Below are positions 13,666 through 23,745 of a stretch of DNA of 34,476 nucleotides, one piece after another. Under the pieces are notes generated by a model, which worked only from the letters and a program-made list of their open reading frames with translations, had not been told where the DNA came from and did not search any database. How positions within the stretch are numbered: the first letter of the stretch is position 1; each line of letters starts with the position of its first letter. The DNA comes from Phenylobacterium sp. (GTDB taxonomy: Bacteria > Pseudomonadota > Alphaproteobacteria > Caulobacterales > Caulobacteraceae). The stretch is from NCBI RefSeq assembly GCF_031181185.1, contig NZ_JAPSKZ010000017.1, positions 1 through 34,476 of the forward strand, given 5' to 3'. A program made the position numbers and the translations under genes.

Positions 13666-16614
13666 TTACGCGAAGGCTTCCGTGAGGAAGGCCTCAAGTT
13701 CCTTCAGGTGGCGGCTCATCAAGCCGGCGGCGGTGGACGCCGAGGCCGGGCGGCCGACGTAGCGGGCCCGCTTGGCCTTGATGTTCATCCGCTCCAGCGT
13801 CAATTCCAGCCACGGATCGACGAACTGCCAGCCGCCCATGTTCTTGGGCTCCTCCTGGCACCAGACCAGCTCGGCGTTCTTGAACCGCTTCAGCTCGTTG
13901 GTGAGCGACTTCAGCGGCCACGGATAGAACTGTTCGAGCCGCAGCAGGTAGACGTCGTCGCGACCGGTCTTCGCCCGTTGCTCGACCAGGTCGAAGTAGA
14001 CCTTGCCCGAGCAGAGGATGACGCGGCTGATCTCGGCGTCCGGCTTCAGCGTCACACCGCCCACGTCGCAGCCGGCCTCAGCGCCGTCCACCATCACGCG
14101 GTGGAAGCTGGTGCCCTCGGCCATGTCGACCAGGTTCGAGACCGCCCGCTTGTGGCGGAGCAGCGACTTGGGCGTCATCACGACCAGCGGCTTGCGGAAG
14201 TCGCGCAGCAGCTGGCGGCGCAGGACGTGGAAGTAGTTGGCCGGCGTCGTGCAGTTGACGACCTGCATGTTGTCTTCGGCGCACAGCTGCAGGAAGCGCT
14301 CGAGGCGGGCCGACGAGTGCTCCGGACCCTGACCCTCGTAGCCGTGCGGCAGCAGCATGACGAGGCCGCTCATCCGCAGCCACTTGCGCTCGCCCGAAGA
14401 GATGAACTGGTCGATCACCACCTGGGCGCCGTTCACGAAGTCGCCGAACTGGGCCTCCCAGAGCGTCAGGGTGTCGGGATCGGTCAGCGAGAAGCCGTAC
14501 TCGAAGCCCAGCACCGCCTCTTCCGACAGCGCCGAATCCAGCACCTCGAAGTGCGCCTGGTTGGGCCCCAGGTTCCGGAGCGGGAAATAGACCTCCTCCG
14601 TCTTCTGGTCGATGAGCCCGGCGTGGCGCTGGCTGAAGGTGCCCCGGACGCTGTCCTGGCCGGACAGGCGCACCGGATAGCCCTGGTCCAGCAGGGTGGC
14701 GAAGGCCAGATGCTCGGCCGTCGCCCAGTCGATGCCCTCGCCCTTCTCGATCGCCTCACGGCGGCCGGCGATCACGCGATCGACGGTTTTGTGGACCGTG
14801 ATCCGCTCCGGGACCGAGGTGATCTTGTGGCCCAGGTCGATGAGCTTCTGCTTCGGCACGCCGGTGGCGTACTTCTCCTCGCCCGTCGGCTTGCGGCCCG
14901 ACCACTTGCCGTCCAGCCAGTCGGCCTTGTTCGGCTTGTAGGTCTTGCCGGCCTCGAACTCGGCGTCGAGGAAGCGGTCGAACTCGGCGATCCAGCCGTC
15001 GATCTCGCCTTGCGTCACGACGCCTTCGCCCACCAGCCGCTGGGCGTAGAGGTCGCGGACCGAGGGGTGGCCCTTGATCTTCGCGTACATCAGCGGCTGG
15101 GTCATCGTGGGGTCGTCCCCCTCGTTGTGACCGAACCGCCGGTAGCAGAACATGTCGACGACGACGTCCTTGCCGAACAGCTGGCGGTACTCCGTGGCCA
15201 CCTTGGCCGCGAACACCACCGCTTCGGGGTCGTCGCCGTTCACGTGGAAGATCGGAGCCTCGACCATCAACGCCACGTCGGACGGATAAGGCGAGGAGCG
15301 CGAGTTCTTGGGGCTGGTGGTGAAGCCGATCTGATTGTTCACCACGAAGTGCATCGTCCCGCCGACGCCGTAGCCCTTCAGGCCCGACAGCGCGAAGCAC
15401 TCGGCCACCACGCCCTGGCCGGCGAAGGCGGCGTCGCCATGCAGCAGCAGGGGCAGCACGTGAGCGCGGCCGGCGTCGGACTGCTCGCGCAGGGTGAAGG
15501 CCTGCTTGGCCCGGGCCTTGCCGATGACCACGGGGTTGACGATTTCGAGGTGCGACGGGTTCGCGGTCAGCGACAGGTGCACGCTGTTGCCGTCGAACTC
15601 GCGGTCCGAGCTGGCGCCCAGGTGGTACTTCACGTCGCCTGAGCCTTCGATGTCCGAGGGCACCGACGAGCCGCCTTGGAACTCGTGGAAGATCACGTGG
15701 TAGGGCTTGCCCATCACGGCGGCCAGCACGTTCAGACGACCGCGGTGCGGCATCCCGACGATGAGGTCCTTCACGCCCATCGCGCCGCCGCGCTTGATGA
15801 TCTGCTCAAGCGCCGGGACCATCGCCTCGCCGCCGTCCAGGCCGAAACGCTTGGTGCCGGGGAAGCGGCGATGCAGGAAGGCCTCGAAGCCTTGGGCCTC
15901 GATCAGCTTCTTCAGGATCGCGACCTTGCCTTCCTTGGTGAAGGCGATCTCCTTGTCGCGGCCCTCGATCCGCTCCTGCAGCCACGCCTTCTCGCGCGGA
16001 TCCGAGATGTGCATGTACTGCACGCCGACGTTGCCGCAGTAGGTCCGGCGCAGGATGTCGAGGATCTCGCGCAGTGTGGCCGTCTCGAGGCCCAGCACGT
16101 AGTCCAGGAAGATCGGACGGTCGAAATCGGCCTCCGAGAAGCCGTACGTGGCCGGGTCCAGCTCCGAGGCGTCGCCCGGCGTCGTGGCGATCTGCAGCGG
16201 GTCCAGGTTGGCCTTCAGGTGCCCGCGCATCCGGTAGGCGCGGATCATCATGATGGCGCGGAGGCTGTCGAGGGTCGCGGCGCGGACCTCGTCCTGAGTC
16301 GCTGCAGGCTTCTTGTCGGCGATGGCCTTGCCGACTTTGGCCTCCACCGCCGGCCACAGGCCATCGATGGCCGACAGCCACTCAGGTCGAGGCTGCGGGG
16401 CCGCGGGCTTGGTCCAGGCGGGCTTCCGGGCGGCGGCCTGCACCTCGTCGGCGCGGTCGGCCAGCTGGGTGAAGAACGCGCGCCAAGACGGCTCGACCGA
16501 CTCGGGGTTGGCCGCCCATTTGGCGTACAGGTCTTCCACGAACGCGGCGTTGCCGCCGTAGAGGAAGCTCGTCTCGGCCAGGACTTGGTTGATCAGGCCT
16601 GCGTCGTCCGCCAT
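13666..16614 (-). CDS. odhA: 2-oxoglutarate dehydrogenase E1 component
   Basis: Protein of 982 residues, the usual length of alphaproteobacterial OdhA/SucA. The N-terminal 'ETSFLYGGNAAFVEDLYAKW' is the conserved E1o segment thought to contact partner subunits. The thiamine-diphosphate part is shown by 'IVGMPHRGRLNVLAAV' and by 'YRRFGHNEGDDPTMTQP' in the middle. The C-terminal half has 'MLLPHGYEGQGPEHSSARLERFLQLC' and ends with 'RYVGRPASASTAAG'. It decarboxylates 2-oxoglutarate and passes the succinyl group to the OdhB lipoyl arm. It sits 96 bp downstream of sucD and 50 bp upstream of odhB on the same strand, in the usual TCA cluster order. Confidence 0.98.
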   Translation of the reverse strand: MADDAGLINQVLAETSFLYGGNAAFVEDLYAKWAANPESVEPSWRAFFTQLADRADEVQAAARKPAWTKPAAPQPRPEWLSAIDGLWPAVEAKVGKAIADKKPAATQDEVRAATLDSLRAIMMIRAYRMRGHLKANLDPLQIATTPGDASELDPATYGFSEADFDRPIFLDYVLGLETATLREILDILRRTYCGNVGVQYMHISDPREKAWLQERIEGRDKEIAFTKEGKVAILKKLIEAQGFEAFLHRRFPGTKRFGLDGGEAMVPALEQIIKRGGAMGVKDLIVGMPHRGRLNVLAAVMGKPYHVIFHEFQGGSSVPSDIEGSGDVKYHLGASSDREFDGNSVHLSLTANPSHLEIVNPVVIGKARAKQAFTLREQSDAGRAHVLPLLLHGDAAFAGQGVVAECFALSGLKGYGVGGTMHFVVNNQIGFTTSPKNSRSSPYPSDVALMVEAPIFHVNGDDPEAVVFAAKVATEYRQLFGKDVVVDMFCYRRFGHNEGDDPTMTQPLMYAKIKGHPSVRDLYAQRLVGEGVVTQGEIDGWIAEFDRFLDAEFEAGKTYKPNKADWLDGKWSGRKPTGEEKYATGVPKQKLIDLGHKITSVPERITVHKTVDRVIAGRREAIEKGEGIDWATAEHLAFATLLDQGYPVRLSGQDSVRGTFSQRHAGLIDQKTEEVYFPLRNLGPNQAHFEVLDSALSEEAVLGFEYGFSLTDPDTLTLWEAQFGDFVNGAQVVIDQFISSGERKWLRMSGLVMLLPHGYEGQGPEHSSARLERFLQLCAEDNMQVVNCTTPANYFHVLRRQLLRDFRKPLVVMTPKSLLRHKRAVSNLVDMAEGTSFHRVMVDGAEAGCDVGGVTLKPDAEISRVILCSGKVYFDLVEQRAKTGRDDVYLLRLEQFYPWPLKSLTNELKRFKNAELVWCQEEPKNMGGWQFVDPWLELTLERMNIKAKRARYVGRPASASTAAGLMSRHLKELEAFLTEAFA

Positions 16615-16710
16615 TTCGTCGCCTTTGGCTCTTCGCCTTCCGGGGGCGGACCCGCGGACTTCTGGAGAAGGAGCCTGGCGCGGACCGCCCTACGCTAGAA
16701 ACTGTGTAAC

Positions 16711-17589
16711 TCAGGCGCCCTTGAGCACCTCGACCAGGGTTTCGCCAAGCTTCGCCGGCGACGGCGACACGCGGATGCCCGCAGCCTCCATCGCAGCGAT
16801 CTTGTCTTCGGCGCCGCCCTTGCCGCCCGAGATGATCGCGCCCGCGTGGCCCATGCGGCGGCCCGGAGGCGCCGTACGGCCCGCGATGAAGCCGACCATA
16901 GGCTTCTTGATGGCTGAATTCTTGATGAACTCGGCCGCTTCTTCCTCGGCGGAGCCGCCGATTTCGCCGATCATGATGATCGACTCGGTCTCGGGGTCCT
17001 TCAGGAACATGTCCAGCACGTCGATGAACTCGGTGCCCTTGACGGGGTCGCCGCCGATGCCGACGGCCGTCGTCTGGCCGAGGCCCACCTGCGAGGTCTG
17101 GAACACGGCCTCATAGGTAAGCGTGCCGGAGCGCGAAACAACGCCCACCGAGCCGCGCTTGAAGATGTTGCCCGGCATGATGCCGATCTTGCACTCGCCG
17201 GGCGTCAGCACGCCCGGGCAGTTCGGCCCGATCAGGCGCGACTTCGAGCCCGACAGCGAGCGCTTCACCTTGATCATGTCGGTCACCGGGATGCCCTCGG
17301 TGATGCAGACGATCAGCGGGATCTCGGCGTCGATCGCTTCCAGGATGGAATCGGCGGCGAACGGCGGCGGCACATAGATCACCGAAGCCTCGGCGCCGGT
17401 TTCCTTCACCGCTTCCGCGACGGTGTCGAACACGGGCAGGCCGATGTGCGTCTGGCCGCCTTTGCCCGGCGTCACGCCGCCGACCATCTTGGTGCCGTAG
17501 GCGATGGCCTGTTCGGTGTGGAAGGTGCCCTGGCTGCCGGTGATGCCCTGGCAGATGACGCGGGTGTCTTTGTTGATCAGAATCGACAT
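16711..17589 (-). CDS. sucD: Succinyl-CoA synthetase (ADP-forming) alpha subunit
   Basis: Protein of 292 residues, full length. The N-terminal CoA-binding fold shows '[18 protein letters not shown]' and '[12 protein letters not shown]'. '[20 protein letters not shown]' follows in the middle, and the phosphohistidine is His-248 in '[13 protein letters not shown]'. With SucC it makes ATP or GTP from succinyl-CoA. It normally follows sucC directly, but here a 189-codon gene for a secreted protein lies between them (10 bp before sucD). odhA follows on the same strand. Confidence 0.98.
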   Translation of the reverse strand: MSILINKDTRVICQGITGSQGTFHTEQAIAYGTKMVGGVTPGKGGQTHIGLPVFDTVAEAVKETGAEASVIYVPPPFAADSILEAIDAEIPLIVCITEGIPVTDMIKVKRSLSGSKSRLIGPNCPGVLTPGECKIGIMPGNIFKRGSVGVVSRSGTLTYEAVFQTSQVGLGQTTAVGIGGDPVKGTEFIDVLDMFLKDPETESIIMIGEIGGSAEEEAAEFIKNSAIKKPMVGFIAGRTAPPGRRMGHAGAIISGGKGGAEDKIAAMEAAGIRVSPSPAKLGETLVEVLKGA

Positions 17590-17599
17590 CAGCAGGAGC

Positions 17600-18165
17600 T
17601 CACTTGTCGGGCATGAACACGCCCAGCATCGTCATCTGGGGGCTCGTTTGGGTCATGGCGAGCGTTGCGAGGGGGTTGGCGAAGAAGTCCTTCGCAGCCC
17701 GATCGCTCACCTTCTCTGGCAGCGGCTTGTGGCCCGCAGGGTCGGCCACGAAGACGTAGGCTGTAGCGTCCGAGCCGCCGAAGTCCTTGCGCTCCGGCAC
17801 CGCGGCCCACGCCTTCATCTCACTGGCGGCGGCTCCGTCCGGGGGCATCGAGGCGACCGCGCAGAAGCGCATATCGCCGATCTGCGCCGCGCCTGGGACT
17901 TCCGCCTTTGCCCACAGCAGCATGTTCATCGCCTGCGGGTCGGTCTTGATCCAGCCCTCGGCAGCCTTCGGCTTGAACTGGCGCGACGCCTGGTCGAGCA
18001 GCGCTTGGGGCATCGGCATCCAGCCGCCCGTCTTCGCCTGAGCCTGGACCGCCTCGAGCTTCGCCTGCGTGGCTACGCAGTTCGCACGGAAGGAATCGAA
18101 CAAGGGCCCGGCCTGCGCCTGACCTGCCGCCAGGGCGCTTGCCGTAGCCAGGGCGGCGAGAAGCT

Positions 18166-18169
<4 letters not shown>
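17600..18169 (-). CDS. Secreted hypothetical protein coupled between sucC and sucD
   Basis: Protein of 189 residues. The start is a GTG (18167-18169) that overlaps the sucC TGA as GTGA, implying translational coupling. The first 20 or so residues are a clear signal peptide (Lys-2, Leu/Ala core, cleavage near 'AQAG'). The mature part has only two Cys, 'ANCVATQ' and 'MRFCAVASM', which could form a disulfide, and no catalytic motif that I recognise. The C-terminal half has '[19 protein letters not shown]' and ends '[10 protein letters not shown]'. It is predicted to be periplasmic although it is embedded among cytoplasmic TCA enzymes. I do not recognise the family and propose no function. Confidence 0.8.
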
Positions 18170-19365
<1,196 letters not shown>

Positions 19366-19428
19366 GAGGCCTTGGGAGCGCTTTGGCGGAGGCTCGCCCC
19401 CAGTGGGTCACCGTGGCGAGTGACGGGG

Positions 19429-19457
19429 CTTATAGGCGCCGCATCCCGCGATGACAA
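19429..19457 (-). promoter_or_regulatory. Sigma70-type promoter of the sucC cluster
   Basis: On the minus strand -35 TTGTCA (19457-19452) and -10 TATAAG (19434-19429) are exactly 17 bp apart. A start near 19422 would give a leader of about 57 nt before the sucC ATG. It is the only strong promoter-like pair I found for the sucC-hypothetical-sucD-odhA-odhB series. The rest of the 154-bp gap (19366-19519) shows nothing else clear. Confidence 0.65.
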
Positions 19458-19519
19458 CCGCGTGAGCCCCATCGAATCGCGTTCTCCGCCACGCCGCTCA
19501 CGCAGGGAGAGCAGACCGA

Positions 19520-20068
19520 TTATCCGAAGAACATCTGCCACATGGTCCTGCCCGGAATGAAGGCGATGAAGAAGTTGATGGCGAAGGCGCCGTAGAAGAG
19601 GCCCATCATCGTCCGGCGATGGTGCGCCACCTTGTGACGCCTGGCCGCCAGCACGCCCACCGGCAGGGCGATCAGGGTCCAGCCGGTGAAGAGATGGATG
19701 AAGGACCAACTGCCGGGCGTGAGGTTGGTGATGAAGAGCGTGGCGCCCGCCGTGATCGACACCAGCGAGACCCATACCCAGCCGGCGACCCGATGGAAGG
19801 ACCGGCCCTTGCGGACGACCATCAGCACGCCTCCGAGTGCAAGGGCGGCCAGCGCCGTCGCCAGGTGGATCTTGATCGGGGTCGACAGCCCCGCGAGCAG
19901 GGAGAGGTCCGGCGCGTGCGGGCGCGACTCCGCCGCCAGCCGCAAAAGCGCGCCGAGGTAAGGTCCCATTGCGAGCGCCAGCACGAGTGCGACCGCCGCC
20001 ATGGACACGGCGAACCAGCCAAGGAAGCCCATGCGGCGGCGAGCGGCATTTTCCGAAACTTGCGACAT
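19520..20068 (-). CDS. DUF2306-like multi-pass membrane protein
   Basis: Protein of 182 residues. The hydrophobic segments, at about 14-36, 68-85, 97-114, 120-140 and 154-172, suggest four or five membrane helices. 'IHLATALAALALGGVLMVVRKGRSFHRVAGWVW' and 'HKVAHHRRTMMGLFYGAFAINFFIAFIPGR' carry the conserved His/Arg pattern of the DUF2306 family (predicted membrane proteins of unknown function). It is divergent from the LytTR gene, so the two may share the 90-bp promoter region and be functionally linked. Substrate or role unknown. Confidence 0.75.
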   Translation of the reverse strand: MSQVSENAARRRMGFLGWFAVSMAAVALVLALAMGPYLGALLRLAAESRPHAPDLSLLAGLSTPIKIHLATALAALALGGVLMVVRKGRSFHRVAGWVWVSLVSITAGATLFITNLTPGSWSFIHLFTGWTLIALPVGVLAARRHKVAHHRRTMMGLFYGAFAINFFIAFIPGRTMWQMFFG

Positions 20069-20158
20069 GCTCTATCTCCGGTCTGGGGCGGCGCTGCGGG
20101 TGCGCGCCGCGGGTTCGACCGGGGTGATGGCGGCGTGGCCTTGAGCACGCGAGGGCGG

Positions 20159-20965
20159 ATGCGTCGGATGACGGCGGGGCTACGCGAACGACCGTCGGGC
20201 GCCGTTCACGCTTCGCGGACGGCGACCCGGCTGGGCCTCATGTTGCGGCACACCTTGATCGTGGCGCTGGTAATCGGCGGGTTCCTTAGCTTCATCGCGG
20301 CTTTCGACTCCGGCCACCTGCCGTTCGCAACCCGCACCCTGCTCATGGTCGGGATCGCCTGGACAGCCTCGCTGATGGGCGCGGCAGCCTTCGCCGTGGT
20401 CGAGCGGTCCGCGTGGGTGCGCGGCGCCTGGTGGCGGGTAGGCTTGGCGGGCGCGGCCTTGATGTTCGCCCCTATGGGCCTCGTGGTCTGGTGCGGCGTG
20501 AGGCTGGCGGCCCCGCCGCAGGGCGACCCGCCGGTGACGGCCATCCCGGGCTTCATCGGCGTCTCGTTCGTGACGTCGCTCTTCTTCTGCATGGTCGTGG
20601 CCTGGTTCCAGAGCCGGGCGGCCCACGGGCCGCAGGCGGGGACGCCTGCGCCGCCAAAGTTCCTGGAGCGGTTGCCGCTCAAGCTGCGCGGCGCTGAGGT
20701 GTGGGCGGTCGAGGCCGAGGACCACTACCTGCGCCTGCACACGTCCAAGGGCCAGGACCTGATCCTGATGCGGCTCGCCGACGCCGTGGCCGAGCTCGAG
20801 GGGATCGAGGGCCTGCAGGTGCATCGGTCATGGTGGGTGGCCCGTGACGCCATCGTCGACGCCAGGCGCGGCGACGGCCGGGCGACGCTGACGCTCAAGG
20901 ACGGCGTCCAGGTCCCGGTCAGCCGCACCTACGCCGGGGAGCTGCGCGCCCGCGGCTGGATCTAG
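20159..20965 (+). CDS. Membrane-bound LytTR-domain transcription regulator
   Basis: Protein of 268 residues from the ATG at 20159, which has GAGGGCGG just before it; an ATG at 20168 or a GTG at 20135 are alternatives. Four transmembrane segments ('LIVALVIGGFLSFIAAF', then about 50-70, 85-107 and 120-145) occupy the N-terminal half. The C-terminal 95 or so residues are a LytTR DNA-binding domain: 'WAVEAEDHYLRLHTSKGQDLILMR', 'LQVHRSWWVARDAI' and 'LKDGVQVPVSRTYAGELRARG'. LytTR domains bind DNA through beta strands. There is no receiver domain, so the signal is probably sensed in the membrane part, perhaps with help from the divergent DUF2306 protein. Its stop codon interlocks with that of the convergent acetyltransferase. 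Confidence 0.85.
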   Translation: MRRMTAGLRERPSGAVHASRTATRLGLMLRHTLIVALVIGGFLSFIAAFDSGHLPFATRTLLMVGIAWTASLMGAAAFAVVERSAWVRGAWWRVGLAGAALMFAPMGLVVWCGVRLAAPPQGDPPVTAIPGFIGVSFVTSLFFCMVVAWFQSRAAHGPQAGTPAPPKFLERLPLKLRGAEVWAVEAEDHYLRLHTSKGQDLILMRLADAVAELEGIEGLQVHRSWWVARDAIVDARRGDGRATLTLKDGVQVPVSRTYAGELRARGWI

Positions 20966-21504
20966 CGCTTACGCCGGGCCAGCCATTCCTCTCGGGTCTG
21001 GCCCCAGACGTCGACGGCGACATTCATCGGCGGCGGGAGCACCGCCTGGCGCAGGATGCGCGAGCCCAGGCGCTCGGCCACCTTCTGCGAGTTCACATTG
21101 GCCGCCTCGATGGTGTGGATCACCTCGGTCCAGCCCAGGTGGTCGATCGCCCAGTCGATCGAGGCCTCGGCCGCCTCGGTGGCGTAGCCCTTCCCCCAGT
21201 GCTCCCGGGCGATGCCCCAGCCCACCTCGGTCCCGGGCCAGCCCTCCGGCTGCCATGGACCGACGCGGCCGACCCATTGGCCCGACCCCTTCTCGACGAC
21301 CGAGAACATCGAAAAGCCGCGCACCAGCCAGGCGCCCGCCATGGTCGCCATCACGCGCCAGGCGCCGATGCGGGGCTGGACTCCGCCGATATAGCGCGCC
21401 GCCTCCTCATCGCTGGCGAACGCCGCCCAAGGCTCGAAGTCCTCGGGCCTGGGCGCCCTTAGAATGAGGCGTTCTGTCTCAAGCGTCGGTATTGGAATCT
21501 CCAC
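20962..21504 (-). CDS. GNAT family N-acetyltransferase (RimJ/RimL type)
   Basis: Protein of 180 residues starting at a GTG (21502-21504). It starts 'IPTLETERLILRAPRPEDFEPW', the usual opening of RimJ/RimL-type acetyltransferases. The acetyl-CoA site is 'GWGIAREHWGKGYATEAAEASIDWA', followed by 'VIHTIEAANVNSQKVAERLG', where the Asn-x-x-S pattern is typical. It would move an acetyl group from acetyl-CoA to an amine; the substrate cannot be inferred. It is convergent with the LytTR gene, sharing a CTAG at the stops, and stands alone on its strand. Confidence 0.9.
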   Translation of the reverse strand: MEIPIPTLETERLILRAPRPEDFEPWAAFASDEEAARYIGGVQPRIGAWRVMATMAGAWLVRGFSMFSVVEKGSGQWVGRVGPWQPEGWPGTEVGWGIAREHWGKGYATEAAEASIDWAIDHLGWTEVIHTIEAANVNSQKVAERLGSRILRQAVLPPPMNVAVDVWGQTREEWLARRKR

Positions 21505-21634
21505 CTTTTTGGGCCTTTATCTGGTTTCGGGAGAGAGTTCGGGGTTTGGGGGCGTCGCAAGCGTGGCTTCAGCCGCGCCGGTTTGCCGCCTTCTGCTTTG
21601 CGCGTCGAGGGACCCGTACCACGAGGGTTCGCCA

Positions 21635-22828
21635 ATGGCGCACGACCAGTTCGACATCGAGGGCCAGACCGCTCCGCGACGCGGCGGCGGGCGCTTCATC
21701 GTCGCCGGCGTCGTGGGCGCTTGCGCGCTGGGCGTCGGACTGGGCCTGTGGGCGCGGCCCTCATCGACCGAACGCGGCGACGCGCCGGTCCCGCCCAAGC
21801 CCGAGGCGGAAGCCAAGCTCTCCGACCGACGCCTGCAGATCGTGCTGGACGACAGCCCCGCGCCGATCGGCCAGCCGCTGGAGGTGATGCCGGCAGACAC
21901 GCCGGGCCTCTCGCCGGCCGAACCGCAGCCCCTGCCGGCCGAGCCGATGGCGCCCAAGGGCCCGCCCGCCGGCCTGATGAAGGTGGACACCCCGGTGGCG
22001 GCGGCGCCCGTCGCCGCTGTGCCCGCCGTGATTCCGATCGTGCGTCCCGAGCCCAAGCCCGAACCCCGCGGGGAAGCGAAGGTGGAATCGCCGAAGGCCA
22101 GGCCTACCGTCGCCAAGGTCGAGAAGAAAAAGCCCGAAGAGAAAGCGGCCAGGGCCGCGCCCAAGAAGGCGAAAGAGACCGCCAAGCGCCTGGCCAAGGC
22201 CGAGACGCCGAAGAAGAAGGCCAAGCCGGCCGAGGCCAAGAAGGAACGCGCAGTCAAGCTCGCCAAGGCCGACCCGCCGGCGAAGAGGGCCAAGAGCGAA
22301 ACCAAGGCTGAGAAACCCGCGAAGCTGACCAAGCTGGTCAAGGCGGTGAAGGCCGCGCCCAAGAAGCTGAAGAACACCGCTACGGCCGCGGCTGACCGCA
22401 AGAAGAAGCGCGACGTTCAGCTCGCCGAGGCGCGCGAGGCCAAACACGCCAAGGCCAAGGCCGAAAAAGTGGTCAAGGCGAAGGCCAAGCCGCAGGTCGA
22501 GAAGGCCTCGGCGCCGAAGAAGAAGGTCACGCCCCGCGGCGAAGGTCCGATGCGCGTCGCCCGCAATGATGCCTGCGCCTCGGCCGATCCGGGGGAGGCC
22601 CTGGTCTGCGCGGACCCGCGCCTGAACCAGCGCGACCGCCAGCTGCAGCGGGCGCTGCGCGACGCCGAGGCTGCGGGCGTGCCCGCCTCGGCGCTTCGCC
22701 GCCAGCAGGAGCGCCTGCGCCAAGCCCGGGCGGCCGCCGCGCGCGACGGCTCCTGGGCGGTCGAGGACGTCTATGAGGCGCGCATCGCCGAGCTGAACGA
22801 TCTGGCGCGCGACGCCCGGGATTATTGA
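21635..22828 (+). CDS. Membrane-anchored Lys/Ala-rich protein with C-terminal LprI-like domain
   Basis: Protein of 397 residues. The ATG at 21635 has GAGGG 7 nt upstream; the longer frame would overlap the GNAT gene start. A short cytoplasmic N-terminus is followed by one transmembrane segment at about 22-43 ('FIVAGVVGACALGVGLGLWA'). Next come a Pro/Ala-rich stretch (about 50-145) and a highly basic Lys/Ala-rich stretch (about 145-310), resembling histone-H1-like low complexity. The last 85 or so residues are a lysozyme-inhibitor-LprI-like domain (PF07007 type): Cys in 'DACASADP' and 'LVCADPRL', then 'ARIAELNDLARD'. Topology suggests an inner-membrane anchor with a long periplasmic arm. Function unknown; a cell-wall-related role is inference. 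The next gene is a shorter paralogue. Confidence 0.8.
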   Translation: MAHDQFDIEGQTAPRRGGGRFIVAGVVGACALGVGLGLWARPSSTERGDAPVPPKPEAEAKLSDRRLQIVLDDSPAPIGQPLEVMPADTPGLSPAEPQPLPAEPMAPKGPPAGLMKVDTPVAAAPVAAVPAVIPIVRPEPKPEPRGEAKVESPKARPTVAKVEKKKPEEKAARAAPKKAKETAKRLAKAETPKKKAKPAEAKKERAVKLAKADPPAKRAKSETKAEKPAKLTKLVKAVKAAPKKLKNTATAAADRKKKRDVQLAEAREAKHAKAKAEKVVKAKAKPQVEKASAPKKKVTPRGEGPMRVARNDACASADPGEALVCADPRLNQRDRQLQRALRDAEAAGVPASALRRQQERLRQARAAAARDGSWAVEDVYEARIAELNDLARDARDY

Positions 22829-22914
22829 TCCCCGAACGACCTTCGCATTTGCAACGTCTGCGCCGCTCGCGCGCTTTCGGCCCTTCGAGGGACGCAGAGC
22901 GTGCGAGACTGCGT

Positions 22915-23736
22915 ATGACGACGGACCGCTGGCCCGGCACCTACAACGGCTTTTCCGGCACAGGCGCGCCGCTTCACGACACAGGGCTTCGCATCGAAAG
23001 GCCTGAGCCGCGGCGGTTCGAGCCTCACGAATATGAGCTGCCGTCCAGGCCGAGACGACGCGTGTCGCGCGGCATGTTGCTGGGCGGTCTCGGCGCAGCC
23101 GTGGGCCTTGGGCTGGTGTTCGGGCTGCTGGCCAAGCCGGATCTGGGCGAGGAGGCCCGCACCCGTGAGCCGATGCAGCCGGTGACCCCGGCGACCGCGC
23201 CCACGGCGGCGTCCGTACCGATCGAGGTGGCGCCGGCGTCGACCCCGTCAGCGCCGCCGCCCGCCGGCAAGCTCGAGGTGCTGCCGCCGGAACTCGCCCG
23301 CGCCGTGCAGCCGCGCTCGCCCACCGTTGTGCCAACCCGACCGGAACCGGTGGAGACGCGCACCGCCCGCGTCCGCGACGCTGCGCCGGTCCCAACGCGC
23401 GAGGCTGCGCCGGCCCCGCCGCGCGAGGCTGCGCCGCCGCCCCCGCGAGTGGCGGCCGTCACGCCGCCGCCGGCGGCCCGGCCCAGCTTCAACTGCCGCT
23501 ACGCGGGAACGCGAGCCGAGCGGATGATCTGCGCCGACCCTGTCCTGGCCCAGCTCGACCGCCGCCTGGACCGCGCGTTCGATCGGGCCGTCTCCTCGGG
23601 CATCCCCTATCGCGAGCTCCGCGCCGAGCAGGACGACTGGCTGGCCATCCGCGAGGACGCCGCCCGCCGCTCGCCCGCCGCCGTCGAGAGCATCTACCGT
23701 CAGCGGATCGCCGAGCTGAACGACCTGGCGGGCTAG
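22915..23736 (+). CDS. Membrane-anchored Pro-rich protein with C-terminal LprI-like domain
   Basis: Protein of 273 residues from the ATG at 22915. No good ribosome site is seen, and a TTG at 22825 that overlaps the upstream stop is an alternative that would add 30 residues. A cytoplasmic N-terminus of about 55 residues ends in basic 'RPRRRVSRG', then comes one transmembrane segment ('MLLGGLGAAVGLGLVFGLLA'). A Pro/Ala/Thr-rich periplasmic linker with degenerate 'REAAPAPP' repeats follows. The C-terminal LprI-like domain holds 'FNCRYAGTRAERMICADPVLAQLDRRL' with two Cys, ending 'RQRIAELNDLAG'. It has the same layout as the gene before it but a Pro-rich instead of a Lys-rich arm, so the pair probably arose by duplication. 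Confidence 0.78.
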   Translation: MTTDRWPGTYNGFSGTGAPLHDTGLRIERPEPRRFEPHEYELPSRPRRRVSRGMLLGGLGAAVGLGLVFGLLAKPDLGEEARTREPMQPVTPATAPTAASVPIEVAPASTPSAPPPAGKLEVLPPELARAVQPRSPTVVPTRPEPVETRTARVRDAAPVPTREAAPAPPREAAPPPPRVAAVTPPPAARPSFNCRYAGTRAERMICADPVLAQLDRRLDRAFDRAVSSGIPYRELRAEQDDWLAIREDAARRSPAAVESIYRQRIAELNDLAG

Positions 23737-23745
23737 CCAAAGAAA

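Noticed and set aside
13708-15642. Long plus-strand open frame opposite odhA (over 600 codons)
   Set aside because: It is antisense to the highly conserved 2-oxoglutarate dehydrogenase E1; composition is of shadow type and there is no ribosome site or motif.
21761-23395. Minus-strand open frame opposite the two LprI-like genes (over 500 codons)
   Set aside because: The plus-strand proteins have signal-anchor and domain features; the minus-strand product is only Arg/Gly/Leu-rich complement of the Lys/Ala repeats.
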